NCBI GenBank assembly: GCA_021442645.1
Contig: JABUSR010000009.1
Coordinates: forward strand, 1-15,398
Length of the DNA: 15,398 nt
Origin: Ruminiclostridium sp.
GTDB taxonomy: Bacteria; Bacillota; Clostridia; Oscillospirales; Oscillospiraceae
Reading direction: 5' to 3'
Both the position numbers and the translations under genes were made by a program. This document shows positions 1-6,686 of the stretch, one piece after another. Below the pieces are notes generated by a model. The model was not told the origin of the DNA. It ran no database searches and worked only from the letters and a program-made list of their open reading frames with translations. How positions within the stretch are numbered: position 1 is the stretch's first letter; each line of letters opens with the position of its first letter.

Positions 1-240
1 GGCTATGGTATTATGCAGATGACGGAAAAGCTGTCCTGCGGTGATGTAAAGATCGGTTCCGGCACGATGTACGGTGCTACAAGTAACATGATGAAAAAGG
101 GCTGGATCCAGGAAATCATGTCAAACGAAACAGGGGCGGAGCGCCGCAGACTGTATCAGCTGACAGACCTTGGCCGGGAGGCGCTGAAGGGCGAAATCTT
201 GCGGCTCCGGCGGATGCTTGAAAATGCAGGGGAGGTATAA
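1..240 (+). CDS. PadR family transcriptional regulator (C-terminal part, cut by window start)
   Basis: The reading frame is open from base 1 and its first visible codons give GYGIMQM, the G-Y-G-I element that in PadR proteins follows the first helix, so perhaps 25-30 residues are missing upstream. The rest fits a PadR winged helix: the segment GSGTMYGATSNMMKKGWI carries the recognition helix and start of the wing, and RRRLYQLTDLGREAL is the usual end of the wing plus the following helix. PadR proteins are small DNA-binding repressors that often control the membrane protein encoded next to them. The downstream DUF2812 gene starts 2 nt after this stop, with its Shine-Dalgarno sequence inside the last codons, so the two are co-transcribed and probably form a regulator/target pair. 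The ligand cannot be told. The family call is firm; the true start lies outside the window. Confidence 0.9.
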   Translation, partial: GYGIMQMTEKLSCGDVKIGSGTMYGATSNMMKKGWIQEIMSNETGAERRRLYQLTDLGREALKGEILRLRRMLENAGEV

Positions 241-242
241 CA

Positions 243-1133
243 ATGGCTGAGAAATACAGAACGTCCTATAAGGTTTATCCGGCATGGGACTACCAAGAAG
301 AGATCGAAGACCTGAATGCCGCTTCGGAAAAGGGCTGGCAGCTTATAAAGGGCGGCTGCTTCCACAGCAGATTCGTCTACCGCCCCGATATTTGCTACCG
401 CTATCAGTTGGACTACCATAAGGTAGAAGATATGGGGAGATACCTCGAGATTTTCCGGGAACAGGGTTGGGAATATGTTAACTCCACCTTCAACGGGTGG
501 CACTTCTTCCGAAAAATATATGATCCCTCTCTTCCGGAGGAGGAATATGAGATATTCACAGACAGGGAATCTCTTAACGAGATTCAAAAGCGCTGGGTGC
601 GGATAGGCGCAATTCTTGGCGCCATTTGCGGCGTGTTTGCGGTAATCAGTTTGGTACGTATGGTTTTGCAGCCTCACCTGCCCGTTCTGTTCCAGTTGCT
701 GCTATTTGCGGTCGAGTGCGCAGTTATGCTTTGCGGTGCGGTTCTCATGAGAAGACCGGAATCGGTGCGAAACCATCGAAGAAGCCGCTTGCTATTTAAC
801 GCCTTTTTATGTATTATATTGGTGGGATGTGTGGGTAACGTTCTTTTGACTGAAATGCGCCCCTATGCTTTTGCGGAGCAAGGCACGGAAGAGGTGTCGG
901 AACCGATTCAGAATGAGCGGTACCTCAGTTTCGACGTAAAGTACGCAGACAGGTACTACCTGGACCTCGAGCTGCAGGCAGAGTCTCCGGTTACCTTTGA
1001 GGTTGTCAATGCCGAGGGCGCAAGCGTATATACCAATACAGGGACAGATGTGCCAATCAGGCTCTCTGCGGGAGAGTATTGGTTTTCCGTATATGCCGAA
1101 ACCGGATATCATCTGCGTGCATCCATAGACTAA
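243..1133 (+). CDS. DUF2812 domain membrane protein
   Basis: This is a 296-aa protein. Residues 1-115 look like the DUF2812 domain, with two copies of its signature: aromatic-rich AWDYQEEIEDLNAASEKGWQL (split around residues 14-34) and EIFREQGWEYVNSTFNGWHFFRK (residues 69-91), followed by EIFTDRES. Hydrophobic stretches at about 121-141, 147-168 and 185-205 are likely membrane helices. Residues 225-296 form a soluble, beta-rich tail (YYLDLEL, TFEVVNAEG, LSAGEYWFSVY) that resembles bacterial pre-peptidase-type beta-sandwiches; with three helices it would lie on the opposite membrane face from the N-terminus. GGGGAGG just before the ATG is the ribosome-binding site. DUF2812 proteins are typically encoded next to PadR regulators, as here, but their function is not established. 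GC content is lower than in the genes from 1514 onward, which may hint at separate ancestry. Confidence 0.85.
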   Translation: MAEKYRTSYKVYPAWDYQEEIEDLNAASEKGWQLIKGGCFHSRFVYRPDICYRYQLDYHKVEDMGRYLEIFREQGWEYVNSTFNGWHFFRKIYDPSLPEEEYEIFTDRESLNEIQKRWVRIGAILGAICGVFAVISLVRMVLQPHLPVLFQLLLFAVECAVMLCGAVLMRRPESVRNHRRSRLLFNAFLCIILVGCVGNVLLTEMRPYAFAEQGTEEVSEPIQNERYLSFDVKYADRYYLDLELQAESPVTFEVVNAEGASVYTNTGTDVPIRLSAGEYWFSVYAETGYHLRASID

Positions 1134-1154
1134 GGAGTGAAAGGTTGGTGTACA

Positions 1155-1337
1155 ATGAATCCTAAGAGACGAGCCTTTATTGGGATAGGAATTTTGTTTG
1201 TCGTGATTGCCTGTTGCTTTGCTGTGGCGGGGTATATCCGATTTTCCGACACGGGAGAGGGCGCGGTCTCCTCTGTGCTGCTGACCATCAGCATGCTCTG
1301 CGCAGCAATTGCCTTCTTCGCGAAGAAAGACGTGTAA
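1155..1337 (+). CDS. small two-helix membrane protein, unknown function
   Basis: This is a 60-aa protein beginning MNPKRRAFIGIG. A positively charged start is followed by two hydrophobic helices (about 8-28 and 38-55) joined by a short polar loop (RFSDTGEGAV) and a charged end (KKDV). I chose the ATG at 1155 because GAAAGG lies about 10 nt upstream. The in-frame GTG at 1137 sits inside the strong AAGGAG sequence and is too close to it for initiation. The gene follows the DUF2812 gene by 21 nt and ends before a terminator at 1356, so it is probably the last member of the PadR/DUF2812 operon. No family is recognised. It could be a small partner subunit of the DUF2812 protein, but this rests only on position. 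Confidence 0.65.
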   Translation: MNPKRRAFIGIGILFVVIACCFAVAGYIRFSDTGEGAVSSVLLTISMLCAAIAFFAKKDV

Positions 1338-1355
1338 TTTGCAAAACGATGCAAC

Positions 1356-1390
1356 GCCGGGACTGACCAACCATCAGCCCCGGCTGTTTT
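1356..1390 (+). terminator. intrinsic terminator of the PadR/DUF2812 operon
   Basis: An 11-bp stem with one mismatch (GCCGGGACTGA at 1356-1366 against TCAGCCCCGGC at 1374-1384) and a 7-nt loop is followed by TGTTTT. It lies 18 nt after the small membrane protein and closes the plus-strand operon. Confidence 0.7.
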
Positions 1391-1450
1391 GAGCCCATTT
1401 TCCAAGAATGGGGGCACATATAGATTATAATAATAGTGCAGCACATGAAG

Positions 1451-1486
1451 CAGCCCTCGATGTTTTTCACCGAGGGCTGTTCTGTT
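1451..1486. terminator. hairpin, likely terminator between convergent genes
   Basis: This is a perfect 9-bp stem, CAGCCCTCG (1451-1459) against CGAGGGCTG (1471-1479), with an 11-nt loop. On the plus strand TTCTGTTCTT follows. On the minus strand it is 35 nt after the aldo/keto reductase stop, but the following bases are not T-rich. It most likely serves the minus-strand gene or both directions. Confidence 0.5.
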
Positions 1487-1513
1487 CTTATGGGAGTCGG
1501 TTCCGGAGCCCGG

Positions 1514-2359
1514 TCAGAAGTCCACTTCATCTGGGTCGTGGGAGCGGGCTGTAGGGGGCATTCCGTCCAGGGCGCCCATGTCCGCTGGGGAGAGGGAAAA
1601 ATCGAAGACGGCGGCGTTCTCCCGGATTCGGGCGGGGGTGACGGACTTGGGGAGCGGGACGGCACCCTTCTGCAGGCACCAGCGGATGCAGACCTGGGCG
1701 GGGGTTCTGCCCAGCCGGGCGGCGATGCCCGTGATGAGGGGGTGCTCCAGCAGGGCGCCCCGGCCCATAGGGGACCAGGCCTCCACCAGGATGCCGTTAG
1801 CCCGGCAGAACTCCAGGGTCTCGGTCTGGGGCTGGCCGGGGTGGAGCTCGATCTGGTTGACCATAGGCTTTACACCGGCCTCCATAAGGGCCCGGAGGTG
1901 GTGGGGCTTGAAGTTAGACACCCCTACCGCCCGGAGTTTCCCGGCGGCATAGAGGTCGGTAAAGGCCCGCCAGGTGTCCCGGTTCAGGTCCTCCCAGTCC
2001 GGATACTGCCGGAGGATGGCTGGCCAGTGAATGAGGCACAAGTCCAGGTAGTCAAGCCCCATCCGATTCAGGCTGGCCAGGATGGAGGCCTTTGCCTTTT
2101 CATAGCCCCGTTCGGTGTTCCACACCTTGGTGGTGAGAAAAAGCTTCTCCCGAGGCAGGCCGGAGGCTCGGACGGCCTGGCCCACGCTGGCTTCGTTTTT
2201 ATAGAAGGCGGCGGTATCCACATGGCGGTAGCCCAGGTCCAGAGCGGTGGTGACGGCGTCTACGCACACCGCCCCGCTGGGGGTCAGATAGGTGCCGAAG
2301 CCCAGCCGGGGGACAGTCACACCGTTGGACAGGGTGGCGGTTTCGTTTTGTAACATCAT
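1514..2359 (-). CDS. aldo/keto reductase (AKR superfamily)
   Basis: A 281-aa NAD(P)H-dependent oxidoreductase of the TIM-barrel aldo/keto reductase superfamily, which reduces aldehydes and ketones to alcohols in the cytoplasm. All four catalytic residues are visible: Asp48 and Tyr53 in GYRHVDTAAFYKNEASVG, Lys78 in LTTKVW, and His111 in DLCLIHWP. GVSNF and the cofactor-binding LPKSVTPARIRENA near the C-terminus also fit. The length is normal and the protein ends in DEVDF. The start is MM at 2359/2356, with AAAGGG about 11 nt upstream. The physiological substrate cannot be read from the sequence; relatives are often annotated as 2,5-diketo-gluconate reductases or glyoxal reductases. It stands alone on the minus strand with its own promoter near 2517-2545, and is convergent with the PadR operon. 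Confidence 0.93.
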   Translation of the reverse strand: MMLQNETATLSNGVTVPRLGFGTYLTPSGAVCVDAVTTALDLGYRHVDTAAFYKNEASVGQAVRASGLPREKLFLTTKVWNTERGYEKAKASILASLNRMGLDYLDLCLIHWPAILRQYPDWEDLNRDTWRAFTDLYAAGKLRAVGVSNFKPHHLRALMEAGVKPMVNQIELHPGQPQTETLEFCRANGILVEAWSPMGRGALLEHPLITGIAARLGRTPAQVCIRWCLQKGAVPLPKSVTPARIRENAAVFDFSLSPADMGALDGMPPTARSHDPDEVDF

Positions 2360-2512
2360 ATCGGGTCACACCCTTTCAAGGTCTGGGTCTGAGAGCTGCA
2401 GCAGACAGATTCGGCGGAAGTTGGTGCCGGTCGCTTCGGCATCCAGGGTTCCGTTAGGTATATATGGCCCGTGTTGGCCAGATACCATGCAGTGTACAGA
2501 AACAAGGATATC

Positions 2513-2545
2513 TTACAGTGTAACGGACCAAAGAGTGTGCGTCAA
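2513..2545 (-). promoter_or_regulatory. promoter of the aldo/keto reductase with an overlapping palindrome
   Basis: Read on the minus strand, TTGACG (2540-2545) is followed by a 17-nt spacer and TACACT (2517-2522), giving 5/6 and 4/6 matches to the sigma-A consensus. The -10 lies inside an 11-nt palindrome, TTACAGTGTAA (2513-2523), a plausible operator for an unidentified regulator. The leader to the ATG would be about 150 nt. Confidence 0.5.
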
Positions 2546-2580
2546 GAGAAATAGAAGAGAAGGGGAGAGAAGTTGATTTT

Positions 2581-2619
2581 GAGAAAAACAAAAATTTTGC
2601 GAAAATTTTTGTTTTTTTC
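2581..2619. repeat. AT-rich near-perfect 18-bp inverted repeat
   Basis: Bases 2584-2598 pair perfectly with 2602-2616 around a GCG loop. After a single G-T wobble (2583/2617) pairing continues for two more pairs, to 2581/2619. Almost all pairs are A-T, and a run of seven T lies inside the right arm. There is no gene upstream on the plus strand for it to terminate, and on the minus strand it lies upstream of the aldo/keto reductase promoter. It may be a terminator left from a lost gene or a mobile-element end. Confidence 0.7.
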
Positions 2620-2684
2620 TTAAATAGTATCCAAGTAGTAACCGAACAGCGACCGAGTAGTGACTGTAGCATATGCTATACTTT

Positions 2685-2870
2685 AGAAGACAAAGGGTGA
2701 TAGTCCTATGTGTGGAGACGCAACCGTGGAGAAGTAAGGACAGCGGGCTCCTGCGGGATTACAGCCCAAAGGATAGGCCAAGAGGGAACGAGTTAGTCTT
2801 GACATTATGTATGGTCCAAATGGCGTAACGGAGTTACGGCGCACGTAGTGAGTTCCCTTAGAATCCTATC
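2685..2870 (+). other. structured RNA-like segment, possible group II intron fragment
   Basis: No protein-coding frame is convincing here, but helices nest in an orderly way. AGGGAAC (2783-2789) pairs with GTTCCCT (2852-2858). Inside it are CGTAAC-GGA-GTTACG (2824-2838) and TTGAC against GTCCAA (2800-2820, one bulge). Just upstream, GGGCT and AGCCC (near 2747-2767) enclose a further small stem. The run AAGGGTGATAGTCC near 2694 resembles the GGGTGAAAGTCC element of domain I in bacterial group II introns, and the segment as a whole resembles the part of such introns before the maturase gene. No maturase follows; a truncated ISL3 transposase does. I judge the intron origin plausible but unproven; another structured RNA or a mobile-element leader remains possible. 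Confidence 0.4.
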
Positions 2871-2902
2871 AAAAAATGAAGAAAGAAAGTTGGGTTCTTC
2901 TT

Positions 2903-3367
2903 ATGAAAACGAAGGACATTATTCAGTCATTGGTCGGAACCAGAAAAATCATCGTGGAAGACATTGCGTGGGAATCCGATGGCAAGGATTTGGTGATCAA
3001 GGTGCACCCCACGAAGGGAGAACAGGGCCGTTGCGGCCGTTGCCGCCAGAAGTCTCCTGCCTACGACGGCGGTCGGGGTAGACGCCGCTGGCGCGCAATG
3101 GATCTCGGCAGCAATAAGGTGTATGTCGAGGCCGACGCCCCCCGTGTCCGCTGCAAGGACCACGGCGTGATTGTTGCGGCCGTTCCGTGGGCACGGCATA
3201 ACTCCCGGTTCTGTATGAACTTTGAGGAGCAGATTGCCTGGATGGTTGACAATACCTCCCGTTCCGCCACCTCGGAGCTCATGCGGGTGGAGTGGCACAC
3301 CGTGGACGACATTTACGGCCGGGTCTCCCGGAATCCCACCAAGGCGTCCGCTCAGACGGGGGCATGA
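2903..3367 (+). pseudogene. ISL3 family transposase, N-terminal fragment
   Basis: The frame encodes 154 aa from ATG 2903 (or 163 aa from ATG 2876). It contains the ISL3-type zinc finger, Cys44-x2-Cys47 and Cys84-x2-His87, around the family's conserved RRRWRAMDLG and VEADAPRVRC. VAAVPWARH and an HTH-like region ending SELMRVEWHTVDDIYGRV follow. Full ISL3 transposases are about 400 aa or longer; here the homology stops near residue 141 and the frame ends 13 residues later. The whole DDE catalytic domain is missing, so the protein cannot transpose. Neither start has a good ribosome-binding site. The downstream IS sequence and both terminal repeats are not seen. It is best read as the remains of an insertion sequence that lost its 3' two-thirds. 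Confidence 0.8.
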
Positions 3368-3406
3368 CCTGCGGGCCATGTGTGCATCAAAACGGAAGAG
3401 CATAGG

Positions 3407-3450
3407 AAAGCCCTTCGAGAACGGAGTGCCCGGTCTCGAAGGGCTTTTTA
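3407..3450 (+). terminator. intrinsic terminator after the transposase fragment
   Basis: A perfect 14-bp stem, AAAGCCCTTCGAGA (3407-3420) against TCTCGAAGGGCTTT (3434-3447), with a 13-nt loop, continues into TTTTTA on the plus strand. It lies 40 nt after the broken transposase gene and probably belonged to a gene whose body has been deleted. Confidence 0.75.
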
Positions 3451-3479
3451 TGTCCCAATCAAAGCTGGGAGGTACCGAC

Positions 3480-3545
3480 AAGCGGAGAGGGCCCTAGGAG
3501 GGCGTATTGTTCGGGGGCCCGATGCCGTCCTCTCCTTGCTTTTTT
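3480..3545 (+). terminator. branched hairpin with T-tract, overlapping the next promoter
   Basis: GGAGAGG (3484-3490) pairs with CCTCTCC (3529-3535), extended by AAGC (3480-3483) against GCTT (3538-3541) across a 2-nt bulge. A smaller stem, GCCCT against AGGGC (3491-3503), lies inside. Six T follow GC at 3540-3545. It looks like a terminator for read-through from the left; the candidate -35 of the flavoprotein gene lies on its 3' arm. Confidence 0.4.
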
Positions 3546-3564
3546 AGGGGAAACCCGATAGAAT
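3536..3564 (+). promoter_or_regulatory. candidate promoter of the enoate reductase-like gene
   Basis: TTGCTT (3536-3541) and TAGAAT (3559-3564) are separated by 17 nt, giving 4/6 and 5/6 matches to sigma-A. Transcription would begin near 3571, leaving a leader of about 30 nt with AAAGGGGGC as ribosome-binding site. Confidence 0.5.
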
Positions 3565-3600
3565 ACAGGCAGAAAACCAACGAAAAAGGGGGCGCCCGAA

Positions 3601-5544
3601 ATGTATGAACACCTTGCCGCACCGGGCAGGATTGGTGCTTTGACGATAAAAAACCGAATGGCCATGACGGCGGCCTCGGCCTCATTGTCCCAGCCGGACG
3701 GAACCATGACCGAAGATATGCTGGCCTACTATGAGGCCCGGGCCCGGGGCGGTGTAGGGCTTATCATAACGGAGATGGTTTGTGTGGATGAGGAACGGGG
3801 CGTCCTCTTCTCTCGGGAACTCAACGCAGCCCGGGAGGAGAACATCCCGTCATTCCGGCTTCTGGCCGACCGAGTCCACCCCTACGGCACGAAGATATTC
3901 GCCCAGCTCTTCCATCCCGGGGCCAACGCCGATCCTAAGCTGAACACCGGGGGGCTGGTCTCCGCCAGTGACGCCCGGGGGAAGAAGCAGGGGAGTGCCC
4001 GGGAAATCACCCGGGAGGAGATCCATGATATCGTCCGGAAGTTCGGTCAGGCTGCCCGCCGGGTGAAGGAGGGGGGCTTCGACGGGGTGGAGATCCACGC
4101 CGCCCACCACTACCTGCTCCACAGTTTCCTGAGCCCTGTTACCAACCACCGTACCGATGAGTACGGTGGCAGCCTGGAGAATCGGGTCCGGATCCTGCGG
4201 GAGATCACGGAGGCCGTCCGATCCACCTGCGGCCGGGACTTCCCTCTGATGTTCCGGGTATCCATCGAGGAATATATCGGGGTAAACGGCTACCACGCCG
4301 ACACCGGCGTGAAAATCTGCCAGATGCTGGAGAGCTGGGGGGTGGATGCCATCAACGCCAGTGCCTCGGGGACCTCCAGCAAGCTCAGCCAGAGCATGGA
4401 GCCCATGCACTTCCGCCAGGGCTGGCGCGGGCACCTGGCCAAGGCGGTGAAGGGGGCTGTGTCCATACCCGTGCTGGCGGTGGCCATGATTCGGGAGCCC
4501 GCCTATGCGGAGAAGCTCCTGGCTGAGGGTGTTCTGGACTTTGCTGGCTCCGTCCGATGTCACCTGGCCGATCCCGACTGGACCAACAAGGCCCTTGCAG
4601 GGCAGGACGAAAACATCGTACCCTGTATCGCCTGTATGGCCTGCCTGGGACACTATTATTCTGAGGGACATATTACCTGTGCCGTGAACCCGGAGACTGG
4701 GTACGAGGCCCAGATTCCTCTGCTGAAGAGGGATGGCGACGGCCGCCTGGTGGTGGTACTGGGCGGAGGCCCTGCCGGTCTGGAGGGGGCCTGGATGGCC
4801 GCCCGCCGGGGCTTCAAGGTGGTGCTCTTTGAGAAGAGCGACGCCCTGGGCGGTCAGCTGAAGCTGGCCGGAGCCGTCCCCCGGAAGGAGCGTATCCAGG
4901 GCCTGACGGACAGTCTGGTACGCCGCTGTGCCCAGGCCGGAGTGGAGGCGCGGCTGAACAGTGCCCCCTCTGTTGAGGTGCTGCAGGCTATGCACCCCTA
5001 CGCCATTTTGGACGCCACCGGCGGTCTGCCTTCCGTCCCGGATTCTATCCGGGGGACGGACAGCCCCCTGGTGTGCACCCCACCGGAGGTCATCACTGGT
5101 CGGGTATCTCCCACTGGGGAGAGCATTGTGGTGGTAGGTTCGGGCATGACCGGCCTGGAGACCGCAGAACTGTTGTCGGAGCGGGAGAAAGACAACGCAG
5201 TCCTGGTGCTGGAGGCTGCCTCCCGGCTGGCTCCCGGCGTACTGGGGTCCAACCGCAACGGGGTCACTGCCGTGCTGGAGCCGAACAACGTGGTCTTCCT
5301 GTGCGGCCGCACCCTCACCCGAATCGGCGAGGATCGGATCTGGTTTGTGGATACCCAGACAGGGGAAGAGTACGTCTACCCCTGCGACCGGGTGGTGCTG
5401 GCCCTGGGCACGCAGCCCGCCGGACCTTATGGGGATTCCCTCCGGACGGCCTGTGATAAGGTCATCCCTGTGGGGGACCGCATCCGGGGTGGACAGATCT
5501 GGGACGCCATCCACACCGGCTACCACGCCGCACGGAGTATTTAA
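3601..5544 (+). CDS. NADH:flavin oxidoreductase / 2-enoate reductase family protein (OYE barrel plus FAD/NAD domains)
   Basis: A 647-aa multidomain flavoenzyme. Residues 1-335 form the FMN-binding Old Yellow Enzyme barrel, with AQLFHPG (101-107), HAAHHYLLHSFLSP (166-179) and DEYGGSLENR (186-195) typical of the family. A 4Fe-4S site follows as Cys342, Cys345, Cys348 and Cys360. Then come a dinucleotide fold starting LGGGPAGLEGA (387-397) and a second one at VGSGMTGLETA (512-522); the end, VGDRIRGGQIWDAIHTGYHAA, closes the FAD domain. The architecture is that of 2,4-dienoyl-CoA reductase, 2-enoate reductase, BaiCD/BaiH and trimethylamine dehydrogenase: NAD(P)H electrons pass through FAD and Fe-S to FMN and reduce an activated C=C bond. 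The exact substrate cannot be told. AAAGGGGGC lies upstream of ATG 3601. The gene is monocistronic, between a promoter and a terminator. Confidence 0.93.
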   Translation: MYEHLAAPGRIGALTIKNRMAMTAASASLSQPDGTMTEDMLAYYEARARGGVGLIITEMVCVDEERGVLFSRELNAAREENIPSFRLLADRVHPYGTKIFAQLFHPGANADPKLNTGGLVSASDARGKKQGSAREITREEIHDIVRKFGQAARRVKEGGFDGVEIHAAHHYLLHSFLSPVTNHRTDEYGGSLENRVRILREITEAVRSTCGRDFPLMFRVSIEEYIGVNGYHADTGVKICQMLESWGVDAINASASGTSSKLSQSMEPMHFRQGWRGHLAKAVKGAVSIPVLAVAMIREPAYAEKLLAEGVLDFAGSVRCHLADPDWTNKALAGQDENIVPCIACMACLGHYYSEGHITCAVNPETGYEAQIPLLKRDGDGRLVVVLGGGPAGLEGAWMAARRGFKVVLFEKSDALGGQLKLAGAVPRKERIQGLTDSLVRRCAQAGVEARLNSAPSVEVLQAMHPYAILDATGGLPSVPDSIRGTDSPLVCTPPEVITGRVSPTGESIVVVGSGMTGLETAELLSEREKDNAVLVLEAASRLAPGVLGSNRNGVTAVLEPNNVVFLCGRTLTRIGEDRIWFVDTQTGEEYVYPCDRVVLALGTQPAGPYGDSLRTACDKVIPVGDRIRGGQIWDAIHTGYHAARSI

Positions 5545-5554
5545 GGAAGAACAG

Positions 5555-5586
5555 AAGGCAGGAGATTCCTCTCCTGTCTTTTGCTT
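5555..5586 (+). terminator. intrinsic terminator of the enoate reductase-like gene
   Basis: GGCAGGAGA (5557-5565) pairs with TCTCCTGTC (5570-5578), with one wobble and a TTCC loop. Flanking AA/TT extend the stem, and TTTTGCTTTT follows. It starts 11 nt after the stop codon. Confidence 0.75.
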
Positions 5587-5751
5587 TTCCGGATGAGGCC
5601 AGGGAGGAGGTTCCCTGCTCTTGGAGAAAAAACACCTCATTTGGTTGAAATTTAACGGAAAACGGATGGAGGATTTTACCTGGCCCGAGCTACAATGGGG
5701 TCGTGCTTGAGAGAAACGATGAAACGGCCCCAGACGGCCAAGGAGACCAGT

Positions 5752-6594
5752 ATGAAGACGCTATTGGAAAAGAAGGGCTTCATCTGCGATATGGATGGAG
5801 TCATATACCACGGAAACCGTCTGCTTCCCGGCGCCCGTGAATTTGTGGCCTGGCTGTATCGGGAGGGGAAGGAGTTTCTTTTCCTCACCAACAACAGTGG
5901 GAAGACCCAGCGGGAGCTTCAGGAAAAGCTCGCCCGGATGGGGCTGGAGATCGACGAGAAGCATTTCTACACAAGCGCCCTGGCCACGGCGGCCTTTGTC
6001 GCCGGCCAGATGCCCAAAGCCCGGGCCTTCGTTATCGGAGAGCCCGGCCTGCTGAACGCCCTTTACGAGCGAGGGATTACCTTCGATGAGACGGCTCCTG
6101 ATTATGTCATCGTTGGTGAGTCCAGCAGTTATACTTACGACAACATCTGTCGGGCAGTGAAATGCGTCCAGAAAGGCGCACGGCTTATCGGGACCAATTC
6201 AGATCTGACCGCGCCCACGGAGCAGGGGATTGTCCCCGCCTGCCGGGCACTGGTTGCACCTATCGAGCTGACCACCGGCAAGGCGGCCTACTATGTGGGA
6301 AAGCCCAATGCCCTGATGATGCGGACCGGTCTGAATATGCTGGGGGTCCGATCTCAGGACGCCGCCATCATTGGGGACCGCATGGACACGGATATGGTGG
6401 CCGGAATCGAGACAGGTCTGGATACCGTCCTGGTCCTCTCCGGCGTCAGCAGCCGGGAGACGGTGGAGCGGTTCCCCTATCGCCCCCGTCTCATCCTGAA
6501 TGGTGTGGGAGACATCCCTGCCGCCGGAGAGTTCTGCTCCCCTGACCCGGAACTTTGCACAACAGTGCCCCCAGATATGATATCCCCCGATTGA
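5752..6594 (+). CDS. HAD superfamily phosphatase, subfamily IIA (NagD-like)
   Basis: A 280-aa HAD hydrolase with all four motifs. Nucleophile Asp13 and acid/base Asp15 lie in FICDMDGVIYHG, motif II is LTNNSG (45-50), the motif III lysine is Lys184 in YYVGKPNALMM, and the Mg-binding acidic residues are Asp209, Asp212 and Asp214 in IGDRMDTDMVAG. The long cap between motifs II and III (about 65-180) is of the C2A type, as in NagD, AraL and p-nitrophenylphosphatases. Such enzymes remove phosphate from small sugar or nucleotide phosphates in the cytoplasm; the substrate here is unknown. I chose ATG 5752 because AAGGAG lies 6 nt before it and the HAD motif then falls at its usual distance; an in-frame ATG at 5695 has no ribosome-binding site. 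The last 20 residues (from about 262) are a poorly conserved tail. It is probably monocistronic; no clear promoter was found. Confidence 0.9.
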   Translation: MKTLLEKKGFICDMDGVIYHGNRLLPGAREFVAWLYREGKEFLFLTNNSGKTQRELQEKLARMGLEIDEKHFYTSALATAAFVAGQMPKARAFVIGEPGLLNALYERGITFDETAPDYVIVGESSSYTYDNICRAVKCVQKGARLIGTNSDLTAPTEQGIVPACRALVAPIELTTGKAAYYVGKPNALMMRTGLNMLGVRSQDAAIIGDRMDTDMVAGIETGLDTVLVLSGVSSRETVERFPYRPRLILNGVGDIPAAGEFCSPDPELCTTVPPDMISPD

Positions 6595-6612
6595 TGTTTG
6601 CCTGACGGCAAC

Positions 6613-6653
6613 AAACAGACGGCAGAGGGTTGAAACCTCTGCCGTCTGTTTTT
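6613..6653 (+). terminator. strong intrinsic terminator of the HAD phosphatase gene
   Basis: This is a perfect 16-bp stem, AAACAGACGGCAGAGG (6613-6628) against CCTCTGCCGTCTGTTT (6636-6651), with a 7-nt loop; the T-run continues to 6653. It begins 18 nt after the stop. Confidence 0.9.
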
Positions 6654-6686
6654 GAGAGCAAGGGAAAAACAAAAGGAAGAGCGCCC

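Noticed and set aside
1425..1436. TATAAT-like sequence in ATTATAATAATAG as a promoter
   Set aside because: There is no acceptable -35 at 16-18 nt and no plus-strand gene downstream before the convergent reductase.
1436..2353. 305-aa open frame on the plus strand
   Set aside because: It is the shadow of the aldo/keto reductase, which has all four catalytic residues on the other strand.
2292..2576. 94-aa open frame on the plus strand over the aldo/keto reductase start and promoter
   Set aside because: No ribosome-binding site or family resemblance; it overlaps the reductase promoter antisense and has a basic, random-looking composition.
2927..3481. 184-aa minus-strand frame opposite the transposase fragment
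   Set aside because: The plus-strand frame carries the zinc-finger and conserved ISL3 motifs; the minus frame has none.
3850..5640. 596-aa open frame on the minus strand
   Set aside because: It is antisense to the enoate reductase-like gene, whose domains are unmistakable. High GC at third codon positions keeps the opposite frame open; the translation is rich in Gly, His and Pro and has no family features.
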